A DNA stretch of 64,000 bases from Paramyrothecium sp. XJ0827. Taxonomy: Eukaryota; Ascomycota; Sordariomycetes; Hypocreales; Stachybotryaceae. Made by a program: the position numbers and the translations under genes. A model generated the notes under the pieces. The model did not search any database. It worked only from the letters and a program-made list of their open reading frames with translations, and was not told the origin of the DNA. Shown in pieces: positions 32,671 to 50,621 of the stretch. Location of the stretch: assembly GCA_020881915.1 (NCBI GenBank), contig JAJFPB010000004.1, forward strand, positions 2,728,001-2,792,000, written 5' to 3'. Every line of letters starts with the position of its first letter. The first letter of the stretch is position 1.

Positions 32671-34512
32671 ATGGCGACTCTTAATCCCCTAGGTGAGCCA
32701 GCTCATGAATGGATTCTCAAATAAATGCCGTTACTTATACTTACACATGAAAAAACACAAAGACTCACTCCTCAACTCGCTGCTCTTCCTCATCCCCCTG
32801 ATCCACCTCGTCGTCTCGCCCTACACAAAGGTCGAGGAGTCCTTCGCCCTGCAGGCCACCCACGACATCCTCGTCTACGGCACGCCCGCCTCCGACGTGG
32901 GCGCCCGCCTGGCCCGCGCCTACGACCACTTCGCCTTCCCCGGCGCCGTCCCGCGCACCTTTGTCGGGCCCCTCGCGCTCGCCGGCCTGGCCCGGCCCCT
33001 GGTCGCCCTCGCCGGCTTCCGCCACGCCCAGCTCGTCGTGCGCGCCGCGCTGGCCGCCTTCAACGCCGCCGCCTTGCTCGTCTTCCGCCGCGCCCTGGCC
33101 CGCGCGTCGGGCGTCGCCGCTGCGCGGTGGTGGGTCGTGCTGGTGATGAGCCAGTTCCACGTCCCCTACTATGCCTCGAGGACCTTGCCCAACATGTTTG
33201 CCTTTGGCCTGAGTGAGTTCTCCCCCAGCTCGTCATACTAACTACAAGAAGCCCAAGGTTGTTGTGACATCTCACTATGAGGGACCTTTGCATTAACACC
33301 AAATTAACAGCCACGCTCGCTGCTGCCTTCCTGCTTCCCAGCTCGAACGCCCAGAAGACCCAGGCACGGCGCAAGTTGGCCATTGGCCTGCTTGTCTTCT
33401 CAGCCGCCGTCTTTCGCTCCGAGCTCGCCATCCTCCTGGCCACCACAGGCCTCTACCTGCTGGTCACCGCGCAGACATCCCTCCGCAGCCTCGTCTCCGT
33501 CTTCCTCGTCGCCTTCCTGGCCAGCCTGGCCGTCTCCATCCCCATCGATTCCTACTTCTGGCAGAAGCCGCTGTGGCCCGAGCTCTGGGGCTTCTACTAC
33601 AACGCCGTGCTCGGCTCCTCGTCCAACTGGGGCGTTTCGCCGTGGCATTACTACTTTACGTCTGCTCTCCCGCGGCTTCTGCTGAACCCCCTGGTTCCGC
33701 TGCTCATCCTGCTAGCGTCCGTGCATCCAGCAACCTCTCGTCGCGCCAGGGTCTTGGTGCTTCCGAGCTTGGCATTCGTCGCCATCTATTCTCTGCAGCC
33801 ACACAAGGAGGCGCGCTTCATCTTCTATGTCGTTCCATCCCTGACGGCAGCCGCGGCACTGGGAGCTGATCTGATTTTCGCTCGCCGCTCCAAGTCTCTC
33901 GCATACGCGGCAGCTTCATTGGCCCTCTGCGTTTCTGTCCTTGCTGCGTTCGCTGGCAGCAGTGGCATGCTCCTAATTTCTTCCCTCAACTACCCCGGCG
34001 GTGATGCGCTCGCGCAACTCTACGCTCTTACCCGCAACGACACCTCTCCCCAGCTACGTGTGCATGCCGACGTTCTCACCTGCATGACCGGCCTCACACT
34101 GTTTGGTCAGAATCTGAAAGGCGTCCCTGTTGCACTCGGCCCTCCTCCGGCCGATAGCGACACGGCTCCTTCCCTCCTTTTTGATAAAACGGAAAATGAC
34201 GCGAGGCTCGAGTCGCCGCGCTTCTGGCAGCAGTTTGACTACGTTTTGGCCGAGAACACCTCAATTCCGCTTGGCAACTGGAAAGTAATTGGCTTAGTAG
34301 AGGGATACAGCGGCATTGAAATTCTCAACCCCTCCAGCAAAATACACAGAGACGTGGAAGCTGCAGAAACTGGCGTCCACAACGACGGCCTCGTCGTGGG
34401 TAACGGCGCCACCGTCGCCGTTGTTCGAGACACCATCCGTAAATACACAGGCGGTTGGTGGGTTGGGCCTCGAATGTCCCCTCGCATCCGCATCATGAAG
34501 CAGTTGCATTAG
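32671..34512 (+). CDS. ALG12: Alg12, dolichyl-P-Man: Man7GlcNAc2-PP-dolichol alpha-1,6-mannosyltransferase
   Basis: ER membrane GT22 glycosyltransferase that adds the eighth mannose to the lipid-linked N-glycan precursor. Exons 32671-32692, 32763-33212 and 33311-34512 give 557 residues. Family marks are the first-loop motif HLVVSPYTKVEESFALQATHD, with the catalytic acidic residues expected in the VEESF region, and the HKEARF motif near residue 380 (LQPHKEARFIFYVVP). About ten hydrophobic segments are seen. The sequence WQKPLWPELWGFYYNAVLGSSSNWGVSPWHYYF is typical of Alg12 rather than of the GPI mannosyltransferases of the same family. The first exon has only seven full codons. Exon 2 is very GC-rich at third positions, more than most neighbours. 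Confidence 0.93.
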
Positions 34513-35120
34513 ACACAATGATACGTAAAGGGACACTAATTCACTGGAACCAGTATTGATGTATCGAGATCTTTGTATTGCCATATTCCTATCGTCTCTG
34601 CCAACCGCCATGGCTTCACATGCCACATTTTGCTATCCTAGAGGCCAAGTTCATCATGGAACCACATTAGTCCTGTCCGTTAACCCTCAAAAAGACAAAG
34701 CAGGTACGTAATAATGGTAGTAATGGCTCAGCCTTCCAACTCCATCGCACACCTCCATCCTATGGTCCATCCTCCCAAAACGCCTGCAGTAAAACTCCGA
34801 GAGACAAAACATGTCGTTGTCCCTGTCATATTTTGAATGTGCCACTTTTCCCACAAACATGAGCAAGCCAGCCATGGGGAACGTAGAGGAACGCCAAGCA
34901 CTGTCGTAGGGGAAAGGGGAAACAGAAAAAAAGGTAAGGAAACGCAGGGAATGAGTCGTCGTCGTGATAGTCCAATGTAATATTGGGGGGGTTATTATAG
35001 CGTTGGACCGTAGTCCAAAACGCCGAGCGAAGAAAAAAAAAACAGCATTGAGTACAAAAGAGAATCGTGTCAGGTCGTAGGATCATACGGGACGTAGCTG
35101 GAAATAATGCCCGGAGAGCT
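34513..35120. other. Convergent 3' region
   Basis: 3' sequences of ALG12 and the adenylate cyclase gene. No gene, RNA or repeat recognised. Confidence 0.5.
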
Positions 35121-38100
35121 TCACTCCAATTCACTCTCCTCGGCCTCCACAACGACACGCTCTTCGTCGCTGTAGGAGTGATCAGACAGTTCGCCGTATC
35201 TTCGCTTGTACTGCTCCAACTCTTTCTTCTGTTGGACAAAAAAGTCTAGAACAGCAGACATGGGGCCTCGTAGGTCATCGAGCTCTCGGAGCACACCTCC
35301 ACCACGAGCAAGGTGGCGCATAGCTAGTGTCGAGATACAGGTCTAGAGACAAGGTTAGGCATTGAAGGACTTGACAAACCGGGGGGGGATATACCTCTAT
35401 CCTGCTAACTTGGTGCTCCATAAAGTTCACCAGGAATGCTTCCGTAACCTCTCCGCCTTGCTTCTTCATGCGCTCCAAAAGTTCTGTCTCCGGAGGCTGA
35501 GGGCCGGTCCCACGAACTTGTTCAAGCGTGCTGCAGAGCATTTCTAAGCGCAGGCTGACTTTCCACAGAGACCAGATGAGATCAGGATCAAATGACAGCT
35601 CCCCTCCCGGCGCCATGGAGGCAGGCTTATCTACCGTTTCATCGCGACGGTCGTGTTGGGCGTGATGCTCGATTCGTCCGGCGAGTGCGTGTGGGTAGAG
35701 AGAATAAACAACTTCAGGATTTTCGAGGCCCTTCAACTTCTTCTCGCCCATTTCCTTGACTTCAAATCCTTGGGATGTCAATGAGCGGAGGTCTTTTCGA
35801 ATAGACGCTGCATAGGACTCATCCTCGAAGGTGTCATCGCTTCCATTGGCCCCATGACGATCCGTATCCTGGTACGTCTCTAGGCATCGTTGAACTTCGG
35901 ATATGAAATCTGAAGAGACTGAAATTTGACCGCCATCAGCCACAGCGGAGATTCGAGATGCCTTGTTGACCATGGGACCGAAGTAATCCATACGGCGGGT
36001 GACCGGATCCTTTTCACTTACGCAATTACCGTAGTGAATACCCATGCGGACCGATAAGCCTTTGAAGATGAGATTGTTATCCTTGTCATATATCGGCTGG
36101 CAGGAAACCGAGTTGAGCACTTCTGATGGCCAACTAATGTCCAGGAGCTCCATTTGCACGGCGAAGCACCAAAGCAAAGCGGACGTGGCCGTGGGGAACG
36201 AGACCATGAATGCGTCGCCTTCAGTCTTGACCTCGTATCCGCCTATGCGTCGCAATTGTCTTCGCATGACTTCGTTGTGGAGTTTGATGGCTGATCTCAT
36301 CGCACTAGGGTACATTTCCCATAATGTCGTCGAGTTTTTGATATCGGTGAAAGCAATAGACACATTCCCCGTTGGCGCTGCAATTTCAGCCTCTAGACGG
36401 TTGAGAGACGAGTCCAATACGTCACCCTTCGCCTTGCGACCACGTCGTGTAGACAGAACTTGTGTCTCATCAGGAATGCCAGATGGGTAAAGTGACATGC
36501 TGGCACCACGATGCAGCCGTGACCGCTCGACCCTGCGCTTCAGATCCGCCACACTGATCATCATAACCATGATTTTGTTGGACGCTCCGTACGCGATGGC
36601 GTAATCCCGAAGCTTCTGTGCTCCACGCATGAGGTCTTGGCGATCGCCTCGTGCAATGTCAGTGATCAGGCCGGGTGTGAGATATTCCCACAACTCTCGC
36701 GTGGCAATGAGGATGATGTCGTCGTGTTCTCGCACGGTCATGTGGCTAACGTGCGGAGCGGCCTGAACCGCTGGGATCAGGTCTACATAGCCAAAAGCTC
36801 GGGAAACCTCAAGCAAATCATTAAGTCTGCCGTTGCGTGAGACCCATCCGCCTGCTTCTCGAATCCTCGATCGCTCTGAAGGTTCAGCAGGGTCGTGCTT
36901 GTGAGTCAACATTTGATATTTCCCATCAGTTTTGATCACCATGGCTTGAGCATCGCCGACGTTTGCCACATATAGCTCAGTGCCTTGCAAGTAGGCAACC
37001 GTGGCAACACCTCCAGAATTGAGGTCCTCTTTGCTAAGGACGACCGGTTGAGCAGAGCCCCTATGCGTCGTCTTCGGTCGATCTTCCGTGTGTTGGACAG
37101 CAATCGTGACCAAATCCTTATTCAAGGCCAGGAACGTTCGTCGAAGGGCATCAACTGGTGTCTCGTTCTGCCGTGTTTTCAAAGCCTTGAGCTCCATTGC
37201 GAAAATGTGTCCAAAGTTTTCGTGCAGGTACTTGGCAATTTTAGACCCCCCGCTGGACAGCGCTTGGCCATCGAAAAGACCAAGGAGCATCTCCGTTTCA
37301 GATGAATTGAAGCGAGGGACCACCAAGTCGATTGTTGACAAGTGCTCATTCCTGCCTAGGGTATCGGCCATTCCGTAGGGAAGATGACCTGCCAAGGAGC
37401 CTGACGTTCTGACTCGCTTGTCCTCGCTTTGATCAGGAATACTAGGTTGCGTCAGAGTCACGTCCATCAATCCCAGGACCCTCAGATTTAATAGGCGATT
37501 GAAGTCGGTGTACTGCTCCCGGTTTGCAGCACCCGGTCCACCTGAGCCGGCCCAAGCAGTCTGCTTGATTTCCAATCGCTTGTTGCCGGAGAGATTGAGA
37601 TATCTTAGGTTCGGATTGAGGTTCCAGTTCCAGTCGTACGGCACGTTGGAGATGTTGTACTTCAGATAGTTGTTTCCGCAATCCAGTACTGCGAGTTTCT
37701 TCGCCCTCGAGATGTCAGCCGGGAGATTTGTGAACTTGTTGCCGTTGATGTATAGAGCCTGAAGAAGACTGTTTTCTTCGAGATCATCGGCCGGTAAGTT
37801 AGTAAGACCATTTCCGGAGAGGTAGAGCTCTACAAGTTGCGGCCAGTTCTTGATGGATCTTTGTGGCATATCGGTAATCTCGTCATTGTATGAAAGGTTA
37901 AGCACTCGCAGCTCAGACAGAAGAGTAATTTGGTCAAAAACGTCGTCGTCCAGTCGGTTATCGGCAAGGTAAAGGTTTTTCAACGATCCCGCAAAGGTGT
38001 TGGTCAACCTCGTTGAGAGGTTGGAGTCTTTCCTACTTGCCATAGGCGGCAGACTTCCACTAGAGACGGTACCCTGTGAGCCGGTTCTTGACATTACAGA

Positions 38101-41100
38101 CGTCTTACGCCCGCCCTTGCCGTATACGGATACGACTGAACCCTTACGTTCGGATCCAGGAATCACAGGTGAGGGTCCAACACTTAGCAAAGTGCTAGAA
38201 GATGCTTGGCTTGGCCTTCTATCTTCTGACAAGTCTTCAGAACTGGGTGTAGACAAGCCCGCTAATGGTACAGGCCGACCATTCGCGACCGGAGGAGGGC
38301 CGTGTTCTTCACCAGGAACACGAGGAGGCCGAGAAGCCGGCTTGGGAAAGTTTTCAAGCACATTGGAGGAGGCGTTGAAGGTCTCAAGTTTGTTGGCCCA
38401 CCAGATATCCATCGGAAGCTTTGAGATATTATTGCCACGGACATCAAGAACTTTCAGCTCAGTCAGACATCCGATTTGTGAGGGCAGCTCACCCACGGAA
38501 TTGTGGGCAATGCTGAAATGCTCGAGCTTGCTTAGTGTTCCGATCTGCTGCGGCAAGGAGACAAAGTAGTTCTTGTCTAGAACGAGACGCTCTAGATTCG
38601 GCATGTTTGCAAAAGCGGAATCGATGCTAGCCAATTGAGCGTGCGACAAGTTCAGCGTCTTCAGGGTCGGAATAGGCTCAGTGATCTCAAACTTGTTGAG
38701 TGGATTTGAGTTCAGCTTTAGCTGACGAATTCGTAAGAACTTGCCGACAAACGCCGAGACCTGATTATGAGCGGCGTAGAGAACCTCCAACTTGGGCAGT
38801 TCCGAAATGACGTCGATGCTTGTCATGGTATTGTATTTGATATCGAGTTCTCGGAGATTGCTGAGTTGTCTGAATGTGGCCGGCACTCCCTCGGAAAGTT
38901 TGTTGTTGGTGATGAGGAGTTTCTCCAGGTTCTTCAAGTTACCAATCTCAATTGGCAGGCTCGATATCGAGTTGAAGCTAAGATCCAAGTCGACCAAGCT
39001 AGCTAAGTTGCATAGGAAGGGCGGAAACTTTTCCAGAAAATTAGACGAAATGTTTAGGCTCCTTAGTGACTGGTATGCACCAAAGTAGAAAGGTAACTGT
39101 TTTAACCTGTTGTTCGCAATGTTCATCTTAAGAATGCCAGATAGTGTGTTGAGCTCGGCATGTTCCAACTGCTCCAGCCTATTGTTGGAAACATCTAGGT
39201 AGGTCAGTTTACTCGCTCGGCTCAAACTTAGTGGCAGCTTTCGTGCGTCGTTGTTGTTGAATTTGATGTCTCGCAAGTTCTTGCATGATTGGATGAAGTC
39301 GCGAGGTACATCCAACGAAAGGTTCCGTGATAGGTTCAGAGATATGATATCAGGCGCCCTTGAGTAAAGTGAAATAGGAATTGTAATCAAGTTTCGCCCT
39401 GAAAGGTCGACGTAATTCAGCTTCTGAGCCCGCGCGATGCCCAGATCAGTCGTCTTCGCATGGAAGTCGCTCTCTCTGGCCGACAAAAACATGAATCTGC
39501 ATATGTAGCTGTTGTCCTCACGACCTAGGTCTTCTATTCGATCGCGTTCTTCGTACCCAATCTGTTGCAAGAGACGTTTCTGCATGAGCAGTGGTCTCTC
39601 AGGGGGTGTCAATACCCTGATGAGATCGTGTTTCTTCATTATGATATGGTAATTTTCGAGACCGTCCACAACGTAAGTTTTCTTGATTACTTGCGATATG
39701 ACTTCTGAAACACTTGAGTCGAGGGGCATTGAATGCGTCGAGAACGTTCCATCGGAGCGGAATATCCGAATGCAATAAGGAGCTGCCTTTTCTTCGGGTC
39801 GGGGTGGGCTTCCAGTGTCTTCCACATCTGGAACATTATAAGAATCGTCCTCCGTGTTCCTACGCACCGCCCAACTATCAGGGGCATCCCACCGCCCCGT
39901 AGGATCGGGAACGATAGATTCTCGGTGTTCGGCTTCGGCATTGTTCACAAAAGAATAGTCCATGGGTGTAAGTGGGGGAGGCCTGGAAAGAATGCCCTCC
40001 ATGTCGTTGAGGTTCGTGTCAAGATGATATACAAGGCCTGGATCATTCCGATCAGTCGGACCAATGGCTTCCTCGTTATAGTCGAATGGACGGTTCGTTC
40101 GGCCCTTTTTGTGGAAGGGAAACTTGTTATTAAAAGTAGCAGCTCGCGGTCCACCTCTTGAGTCAGAGACATCTCCAAGGTCTGGAGTGCTCGGCCAGTT
40201 GGATGGGAAAACTGCCGGCGGTACATCGCGGTGGATGTCAGCCTTTGACACTTTAGGTTGCAATGACTTAGTGGATGCTGGCAAGTCGCGTAACCTAGCC
40301 GAGCCGTCGTCTTTATCCTTATGTCTGCGCAGACGACCGAGGATGCCGCGTTTTCCATGATGTCCTGGTGACATTTGCCCATCTATTTGGCCCGATTTCG
40401 CATGATAATAATGGCCAGCGCTGGCGCTCGGAGTCGGACTTTCAGCCCTTGACCGTGAGTTGTACAATGCGTTTGAGCCGCCCCGGTCTCTCGGCAGAGA
40501 AGTACTGGCTAACGAGTCCTCTCTGCTAATGGTTGGCCTTAATGTTCGCGGATCTTCATTGCTCTTATTGTATCGATGGTGACCCGGAAGATGAACTTTG
40601 CTCTGGCCTGTACCACGTGACGAAGAGCCCTTGTTATGCGATTGCCATGAATTTTCCCCCGCGTATCGTTCTCGGTCGGGGCCGGTCAACATTTCTCTGA
40701 CTGGGGCTTCGCCGTAACGAGCAATGTCCTTAAGGTTACGGAGTTAGTGGGGTATCGAAGATTTGCGGTGCAAAAACAAAATAAAATCCCGCTGAAAATG
40801 CTAAAAGTCATAGGAGTGGGTGGAGGGTATATTGAAAGATGGTGCGAATAGAAGGCCAAGGATACGTACAGTATTATCCTGGTATAGAAATGGCACGACT
40901 TCGGGCGCCGGCACAGGGGTTCTGGGTCTCGAGTACCCTGCCGGCGAGACTTCTCTAGCGTGATCAGTAGCATTGGAATAGTTGCGGTCCCGATGCGACG
41001 GACGGCTTGAGCTGTATGATCGACCTCGGTTGTCTCTACCGAGATTCGAGTTGTGAATACTGCTTTCCGAGCTATCGCGCCCAGGAAATTCTTCACCAAA

Positions 41101-41854
41101 GAAGCCTTGCAACTTGCGGAACCCACCACGAGATACGCTTGTTTTAGAACCGGAGCTACTCGCCGTAGCGATACTGGCGACAGACGGACGCCTACCATCG
41201 TCGAAGGAAATGGCGTCGGGCGAGTCCTGCCCACTGGCAGGTGCGCCGGGTCGATTGATCGAAGATTGGTAACCGGGGGAAAGCTGTGACGCCACGGACA
41301 GGCTATCGCTCGAGTCGTTCAGGAAGCTTGTCTGTCCTGCAGAGGAGGAGAGCCAAGGGGCATTCTGAGGTTGGGTATTGGGCCCCGCGGTGGGAGGGTT
41401 GTGTTGGATTTGGGGAACACGCATGGTATCGAGAACAGCGAGGTCGCGGCGGTAATTGGCAAGGTCGCCCATGTCATTGCCATGTCGGTCGTTCGCGGTG
41501 TTGTTGGATCGAGAAAAGTCGCCGCCATGCAGGGCGGGCGATGTTGTCGGCGATACTTGGGAATCGTCTATAGCAGAGCTTTGGGAGAGAACAATGGGTT
41601 AGATTGTGAGCCTCTCTCGCAACGAATTGAAGCGCTGGACGAAACAGGACTATCAGGGAGTCGCAAAGCTACAAGCCAACTCACCTATTGACATGGACAA
41701 AATCATCGGTGTTGATGCGCATTGGCGTCCGCTTGCGGGGCGTCGCAGACTGGCCGGGCGACTTCGAGGGCCTCACGGTGGCTGAGGAACGGGTGCTGTC
41801 GGTGCTCGTGCTCGTGAGAGAGCTGTAGCGGTGGGCGGCATCATGTCTGGTCAT
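35121..41854 (-). CDS. Adenylate cyclase (RA, leucine-rich repeat, PP2C-like and cyclase domains)
   Basis: Membrane-associated cyclase making cAMP for protein kinase A signalling. Four exons, complement of 41685-41854, 40870-41578, 35395-40728 and 35121-35342, join to 2144 residues, a normal fungal length. Order: Ser-rich N-terminus; Ras-associating domain about 608-705 (PYCIRIFRSDGTFSTHSMPL); some twenty leucine-rich repeats about 730-1343, interrupted by a Ser/Pro-rich insert near 1100-1200; PP2C-like domain about 1400-1685; class III cyclase domain about 1747-1970. The cyclase domain holds both metal-site motifs, IAFTDIKNST and KTEGDAF. The C-terminal region, including the last exon, is the part that in yeast binds cyclase-associated protein. 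No domain is broken. Orthologues are Cyr1 (yeast), MAC1 (Magnaporthe) and CR-1 (Neurospora). In fungi it is activated by Ras and Galpha proteins. Confidence 0.97.
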
Positions 41855-46577
<4,723 letters not shown>

Positions 46578-46824
46578 CGCTGCATTAAGGGAACAATCCT
46601 GCGTCCTGCAGCTGTATTTATCAACAGAACCATCAGTAGCCGTCGGTTAGATGCTATCTTTATTAGAAGTAATAGATCCAAGATGTCTTTGTTTGAGAAC
46701 TCCTACGTAGACGGCTGATATATGACTTGAACAATCTTGACCATCAGCATCTGGAATGTATTTTGATGATCATCAATGCAAGGCGCTCTTCCTATGACAC
46801 GAAATACATGCTGATATAATATCT

Positions 46825-48482
46825 TCACACCTCCTCATGCACCATCTCGCCGAGGCTTTTGCTCTCGACCATAATATTCCTCGCTTCTTCAACACTGACA
46901 CCCAAATCTTCTCTTATCAGTTGAACACCCAACTCAGCTACCAATACAGCCTGGATAAACGCTGCAGAGCCTCGGCCAGCAATAACTCGATCATCCACGG
47001 CCCGCTGCTTGAGGAGGTCGCTGAACTCCCGAACCAGATAGTCAGACATGGCATTGAAGCCGCGGGGGCCGTAGTAGCCTGGGTTCAAATTGCCTTCCTT
47101 CTTCAGTGATCTTGCTTTGCCTGTACCAATGTCATCGGCAAGTCGTGTCCTGAAATGTGATGATTTGCCATTGACAATGTCCAACAGAAACTCGCGGTGT
47201 GTCGCGAGTCGGTCCTCCAGTTGCTGCCAATCAATGGTGGGATAGTTCTTTGCCTTCCATGTTGTCAAGGCCGTCTGCTTCCTGTGCTTTTGACAAAACT
47301 TTGTCTGCATTCTAACGTTCAAGCGTTTGCCGCTTGAGAATTCTTTGAGAAGAGTCTCCTCAACAGGCTCGCCGCACCATGGGCACAATGGAGTACTGCT
47401 TTTCTCCAGGAACTCCATGTCAAGACTCTTTTCATCATCTGAATCGTCGGTACAGGGCTGAAGCGCAGTGCCGTTGTTACCGAAGTCTATTTTTCCGATT
47501 CCCCCTCCAGTTATTTCCGCAGGCACCTTGAAGACTGCGGTCGGGGAATCGGGTGATTCAGGCTGTTCTGTTACCTTGGAGCGCTTCCTGGATTTCTTAC
47601 CATTTTGTATGAAAATGCTAGTCTTCTTCTTAGCCTTAAGATGATTTGCAGAGCTGCGAGTTTGTTCGGGGATGGGCGAGGACGGAGGATCTTTCATTTC
47701 TTTGTTTTCGTCCACATGCTTGAAGCGTGCCGATAGGTTCTTAGATGGTGTGTCAGGAAGGTCCTCCGGTAGGTGAATCTTGGTGGATTTGCCCTTTTCA
47801 GGGCTCTCAACATCCGAGGGGACATGAAGCTGAGGCTTAGCTGAAGTGCCAGTTTTTGCGGCTGTTTCCATATTAGACTCATGTCCTTGTCCCTGGACTA
47901 ACTTGACTCACTGTTTCCATGGTATTTGTTCTGGACCACCTTCCGCCGTGTAAATCCGTGTTCATCTCTGAGGTGCTCCGACTGGCTCGAATGTATGCTT
48001 GAAGGAAAGCTCGAATTCAAAGTGCCATTGTCCTTCGTATCATTGCGAGGGCTCGAGTCAAGCCTTGGCCGCTTGACTCCTTTAGGTGCTGGGGGGCTTC
48101 TTTTACCCTTTGCTCTGGTATCAGAGTCAGGGCCCCGAATCGTTCTCAAGGTCTTGGTGTTGCCTGTCCGCTCAGTAGTCTTAGATTGAGTGAACCGTGT
48201 AGATCTTATCGATGCATTGGTATTCTGCTCATTGTCTGAGCTTTCACTCGGGATATCCAATGAGTAGGACTTTTCGCCTTTTTGGGCAACAGCTTCAGAT
48301 GATCCGGTAGGCCCTTCCAGCTGGCCTATATCATCCAGTAGGCCATCCTCATCATCGTCACTAGACAACGGGGGAGCGTCGATGGAGTCCGGAACCTTCT
48401 GCTTGGGTCGCGGCTTATTTGAGATTGTCTTGTGGAGCGGCGCTGGCTTTTGGTTTCTACTTAACCCAATTCGCCGATGCAT
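46825..48482 (-). CDS. RTC4: RTC4-like domain protein
   Basis: Nuclear protein with a C-terminal RTC4-like domain; in yeast Rtc4 was linked genetically to telomere capping. Two exons, complement(47912-48482) and complement(46825-47861), give 535 residues. The 50-nt intron has a GTGAGT donor, a TCTAAT branch-like site and an ACAG acceptor, and gives N-[ACC]-A-K in frame. The first 330 residues are disordered, Ser/Lys/Pro-rich, with acidic runs (SSDDDEDGLLDD) and basic patches (KKSRKRSK). The conserved part starts at CPWCGEPVEETLL, with a possible zinc site CPWC...CQKH. It ends in GYYGPRGFNAMSDYL, followed by FIQAVLVAELGVQLIREDLGVS. The start at 48482 gives MHRRIGLSR, the usual beginning in fungal homologues. 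Confidence 0.85.
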
Positions 48483-49225
48483 GTTGCTGCACTCAGGCAA
48501 TGAAGGAACCAAATCACCAAATCGTCGGTGCTCTGTTTTCGTCCAATGGCAGCATGTTCAGATGAAAAGCTCTGCGTCTGACATATCATCCACGTCGATG
48601 AAAGTCTGACCCTCCTCCCGCGCAGAAAGAGCAAAAAGAAGCGGGTTCCGATGCCCGCGGATAACGGATTGCGGATGGCTTCAAACCGGGCCGTTTGCCA
48701 AAACTATACCAGGCTGCAACGGTACAAGCGGGAGATCTCAAAGTTGGCCAAGCCTGCAGCGGAAGTGTTTGTTAGGAAACTCGGGACCAAGCCAAGCACA
48801 TGGTGAGAGGTTGCAGGGTGAGGTGAGCTAAGCACAGATACACCACCTTATTATCTTGGAGGAAGAGTTGCCAGCGACGCGCCCCGGGAAGTGACGCGTG
48901 GGGCACTTGCCGTCAGGCCAGGGTCGCGAATTTGTACCTCCCCATGCAGCTTTGGCCGGGCTGTACTTTGCCCACCACTTAGTAGGTACGGTACCTTACC
49001 TGCTGTACCTACCCCAGAACCACTGAATAGCAATCAATGCAGCGCTCTTTGTCTCCTGTAGGCCAGGTAACTTATGGCACTGTACCGAACTACGTTTCAA
49101 CAATCCACTTGCAGCCATCCTCTTTTCATCGTGAGGAGGATCATTGTTTGGAACTGCTAGGAGCCAGTGTTAAATCGATGCCGCCGCCCGTACCCGAACT
49201 ACACACCTTTTCACATCCTTTTACC
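48483..49225. other. Divergent region, RTC4/dynamitin
   Basis: About 740 bp between start codons. Upstream of RTC4 lies a very short minus-strand frame beginning MSDAELF that could act as an upstream ORF. An ACCT/AGGTA cluster occupies about 48980-49013. No gene seen. Confidence 0.5.
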
Positions 49226-50621
49226 ATGAATCGCAAATACGCTGCTCTGCCTGACTTGGTACGCCTTGCTCTCCCGTCATACCTACCTTGTGCTTCTTCT
49301 TTACTGATTCCACCAGGACTCTGCTCCCGATATATACGAGACCCCAGAACTCACTGACGACAACTCCACCGTTCCAGTAAGCTCAGACTTGGCGCGCATG
49401 GCTCGGCCCGCTACATAAAGCTCACCAAATGTCAAGCCAACAGTAGCGCGCACAGGGTCGGACGACGAATTCTACGACTTCGAGGACGATGCGCAGCCCA
49501 TATCACACTCCAGGTTGCGGATCAACGAAGCCCGGTCTCGGTTCCTTCCAGCCAACGTTGACGCCTCCGGCGTCGACTTCTCGGACCGTGTTGATGGAAA
49601 GCGCAAGTCATACAGGGCGTCGAGTCGTCGCCAACGGATATTGGAGGACGGGACGGAAGAACTCGGCGATCTGAGCGACGACGATGACGAAGAAAGCCTG
49701 GAAAGGAAGCTCGCTCGGTTGAGGAGGGAAGTCGAGGAAGTCAAAGAACGCTATGCGAAGCGGAAGGCGTCCGCCACGGCTACCACAACAAGCGACGCCA
49801 ACACACCTGGCGATGGCCAGCTAGAATCGCTCAGTCGAGCTCTCGAGGGATTATCCAATTCTGCAGACACCAATGCGGTCGCGAGCGCTCCCAAGCTTGC
49901 ACAGTCTCGTATCTCTCCTAAAAACGAGGGCGAGGTCGGCCTCGACGACGGTCCGACTTATACCGTCACCTACTCGCCAGCCTACGAACAAAGCCACACC
50001 CTAAACAGAGTCGCGGATTTTGACAAGCGGCTCCTGGCATTGGAGCGAGGGCTTGGGATCAATACTTCCTCCGCCCCTGAGCTGGGTACAAATGGGCTGC
50101 CCCGAGCTATACTCCCAAGCCTTGACTCCTTGGAAAAGCAAATTTCGACTCTAGCGCAAGCATCTACATCAAGTCTGGACGCCGTGAGCCGCCGAGTACG
50201 GACTCTAGCACAGGACCAGGACAACCTAAACAAGTCGCGAGAGAAGGCCAAGGCTCTACGGGAAGAGCTCGGCAAGCATGGTAACACCAACGCTCCCGAC
50301 GAGGGCGAACAGGAGGCCAAGGTCAATGCCCTGTACGCCATACTCCCGACGATAGAGTCACTCGCTCCGGTGTTGCCGCCCCTGTTGGACCGCCTCCGTT
50401 CCCTCAGAGCCATTCACGCGGAGGCTGCTACGGCCAGCGAGACGCTCGACAGCATCCAGAGGCAACAGACCGAGATGGCGGGGGAGCTGAAGCAGTGGCG
50501 GGAGGGCCTGGAGAAGATGGAGAGCACCATAGGGGACGGCGATGCCGCCGTCAAGGGCAATGTGAAGGTCATGGAGGGCTGGGTGAAGGACTTAGAAGAT
50601 CGACTTTCGAAGCTGGCGTAG
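49226..50621 (+). CDS. Dynactin subunit 2 (dynamitin, p50)
   Basis: Shoulder subunit of dynactin, the dynein activator; coiled-coil protein of 425 residues. Exons 49226-49258, 49317-49376 and 49437-50621. The N-terminal part MNRKYAALPDL-DSAPDIYETPELTDD is the family signature and is spread over two tiny exons. The second acceptor is less certain: AAG at 49434-49436 is the only nearby site that keeps frame with the donor at 49377. The third exon holds SRLRINEARSRFLPANVDASGVDFSDRV, an acidic stretch DLSDDDDEE, and heptad-rich segments (ESLERKLARLRREVEEVKERY; the C-terminal third). Length matches fungal dynamitins (Jnm1 in yeast is shorter). Confidence 0.9.
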
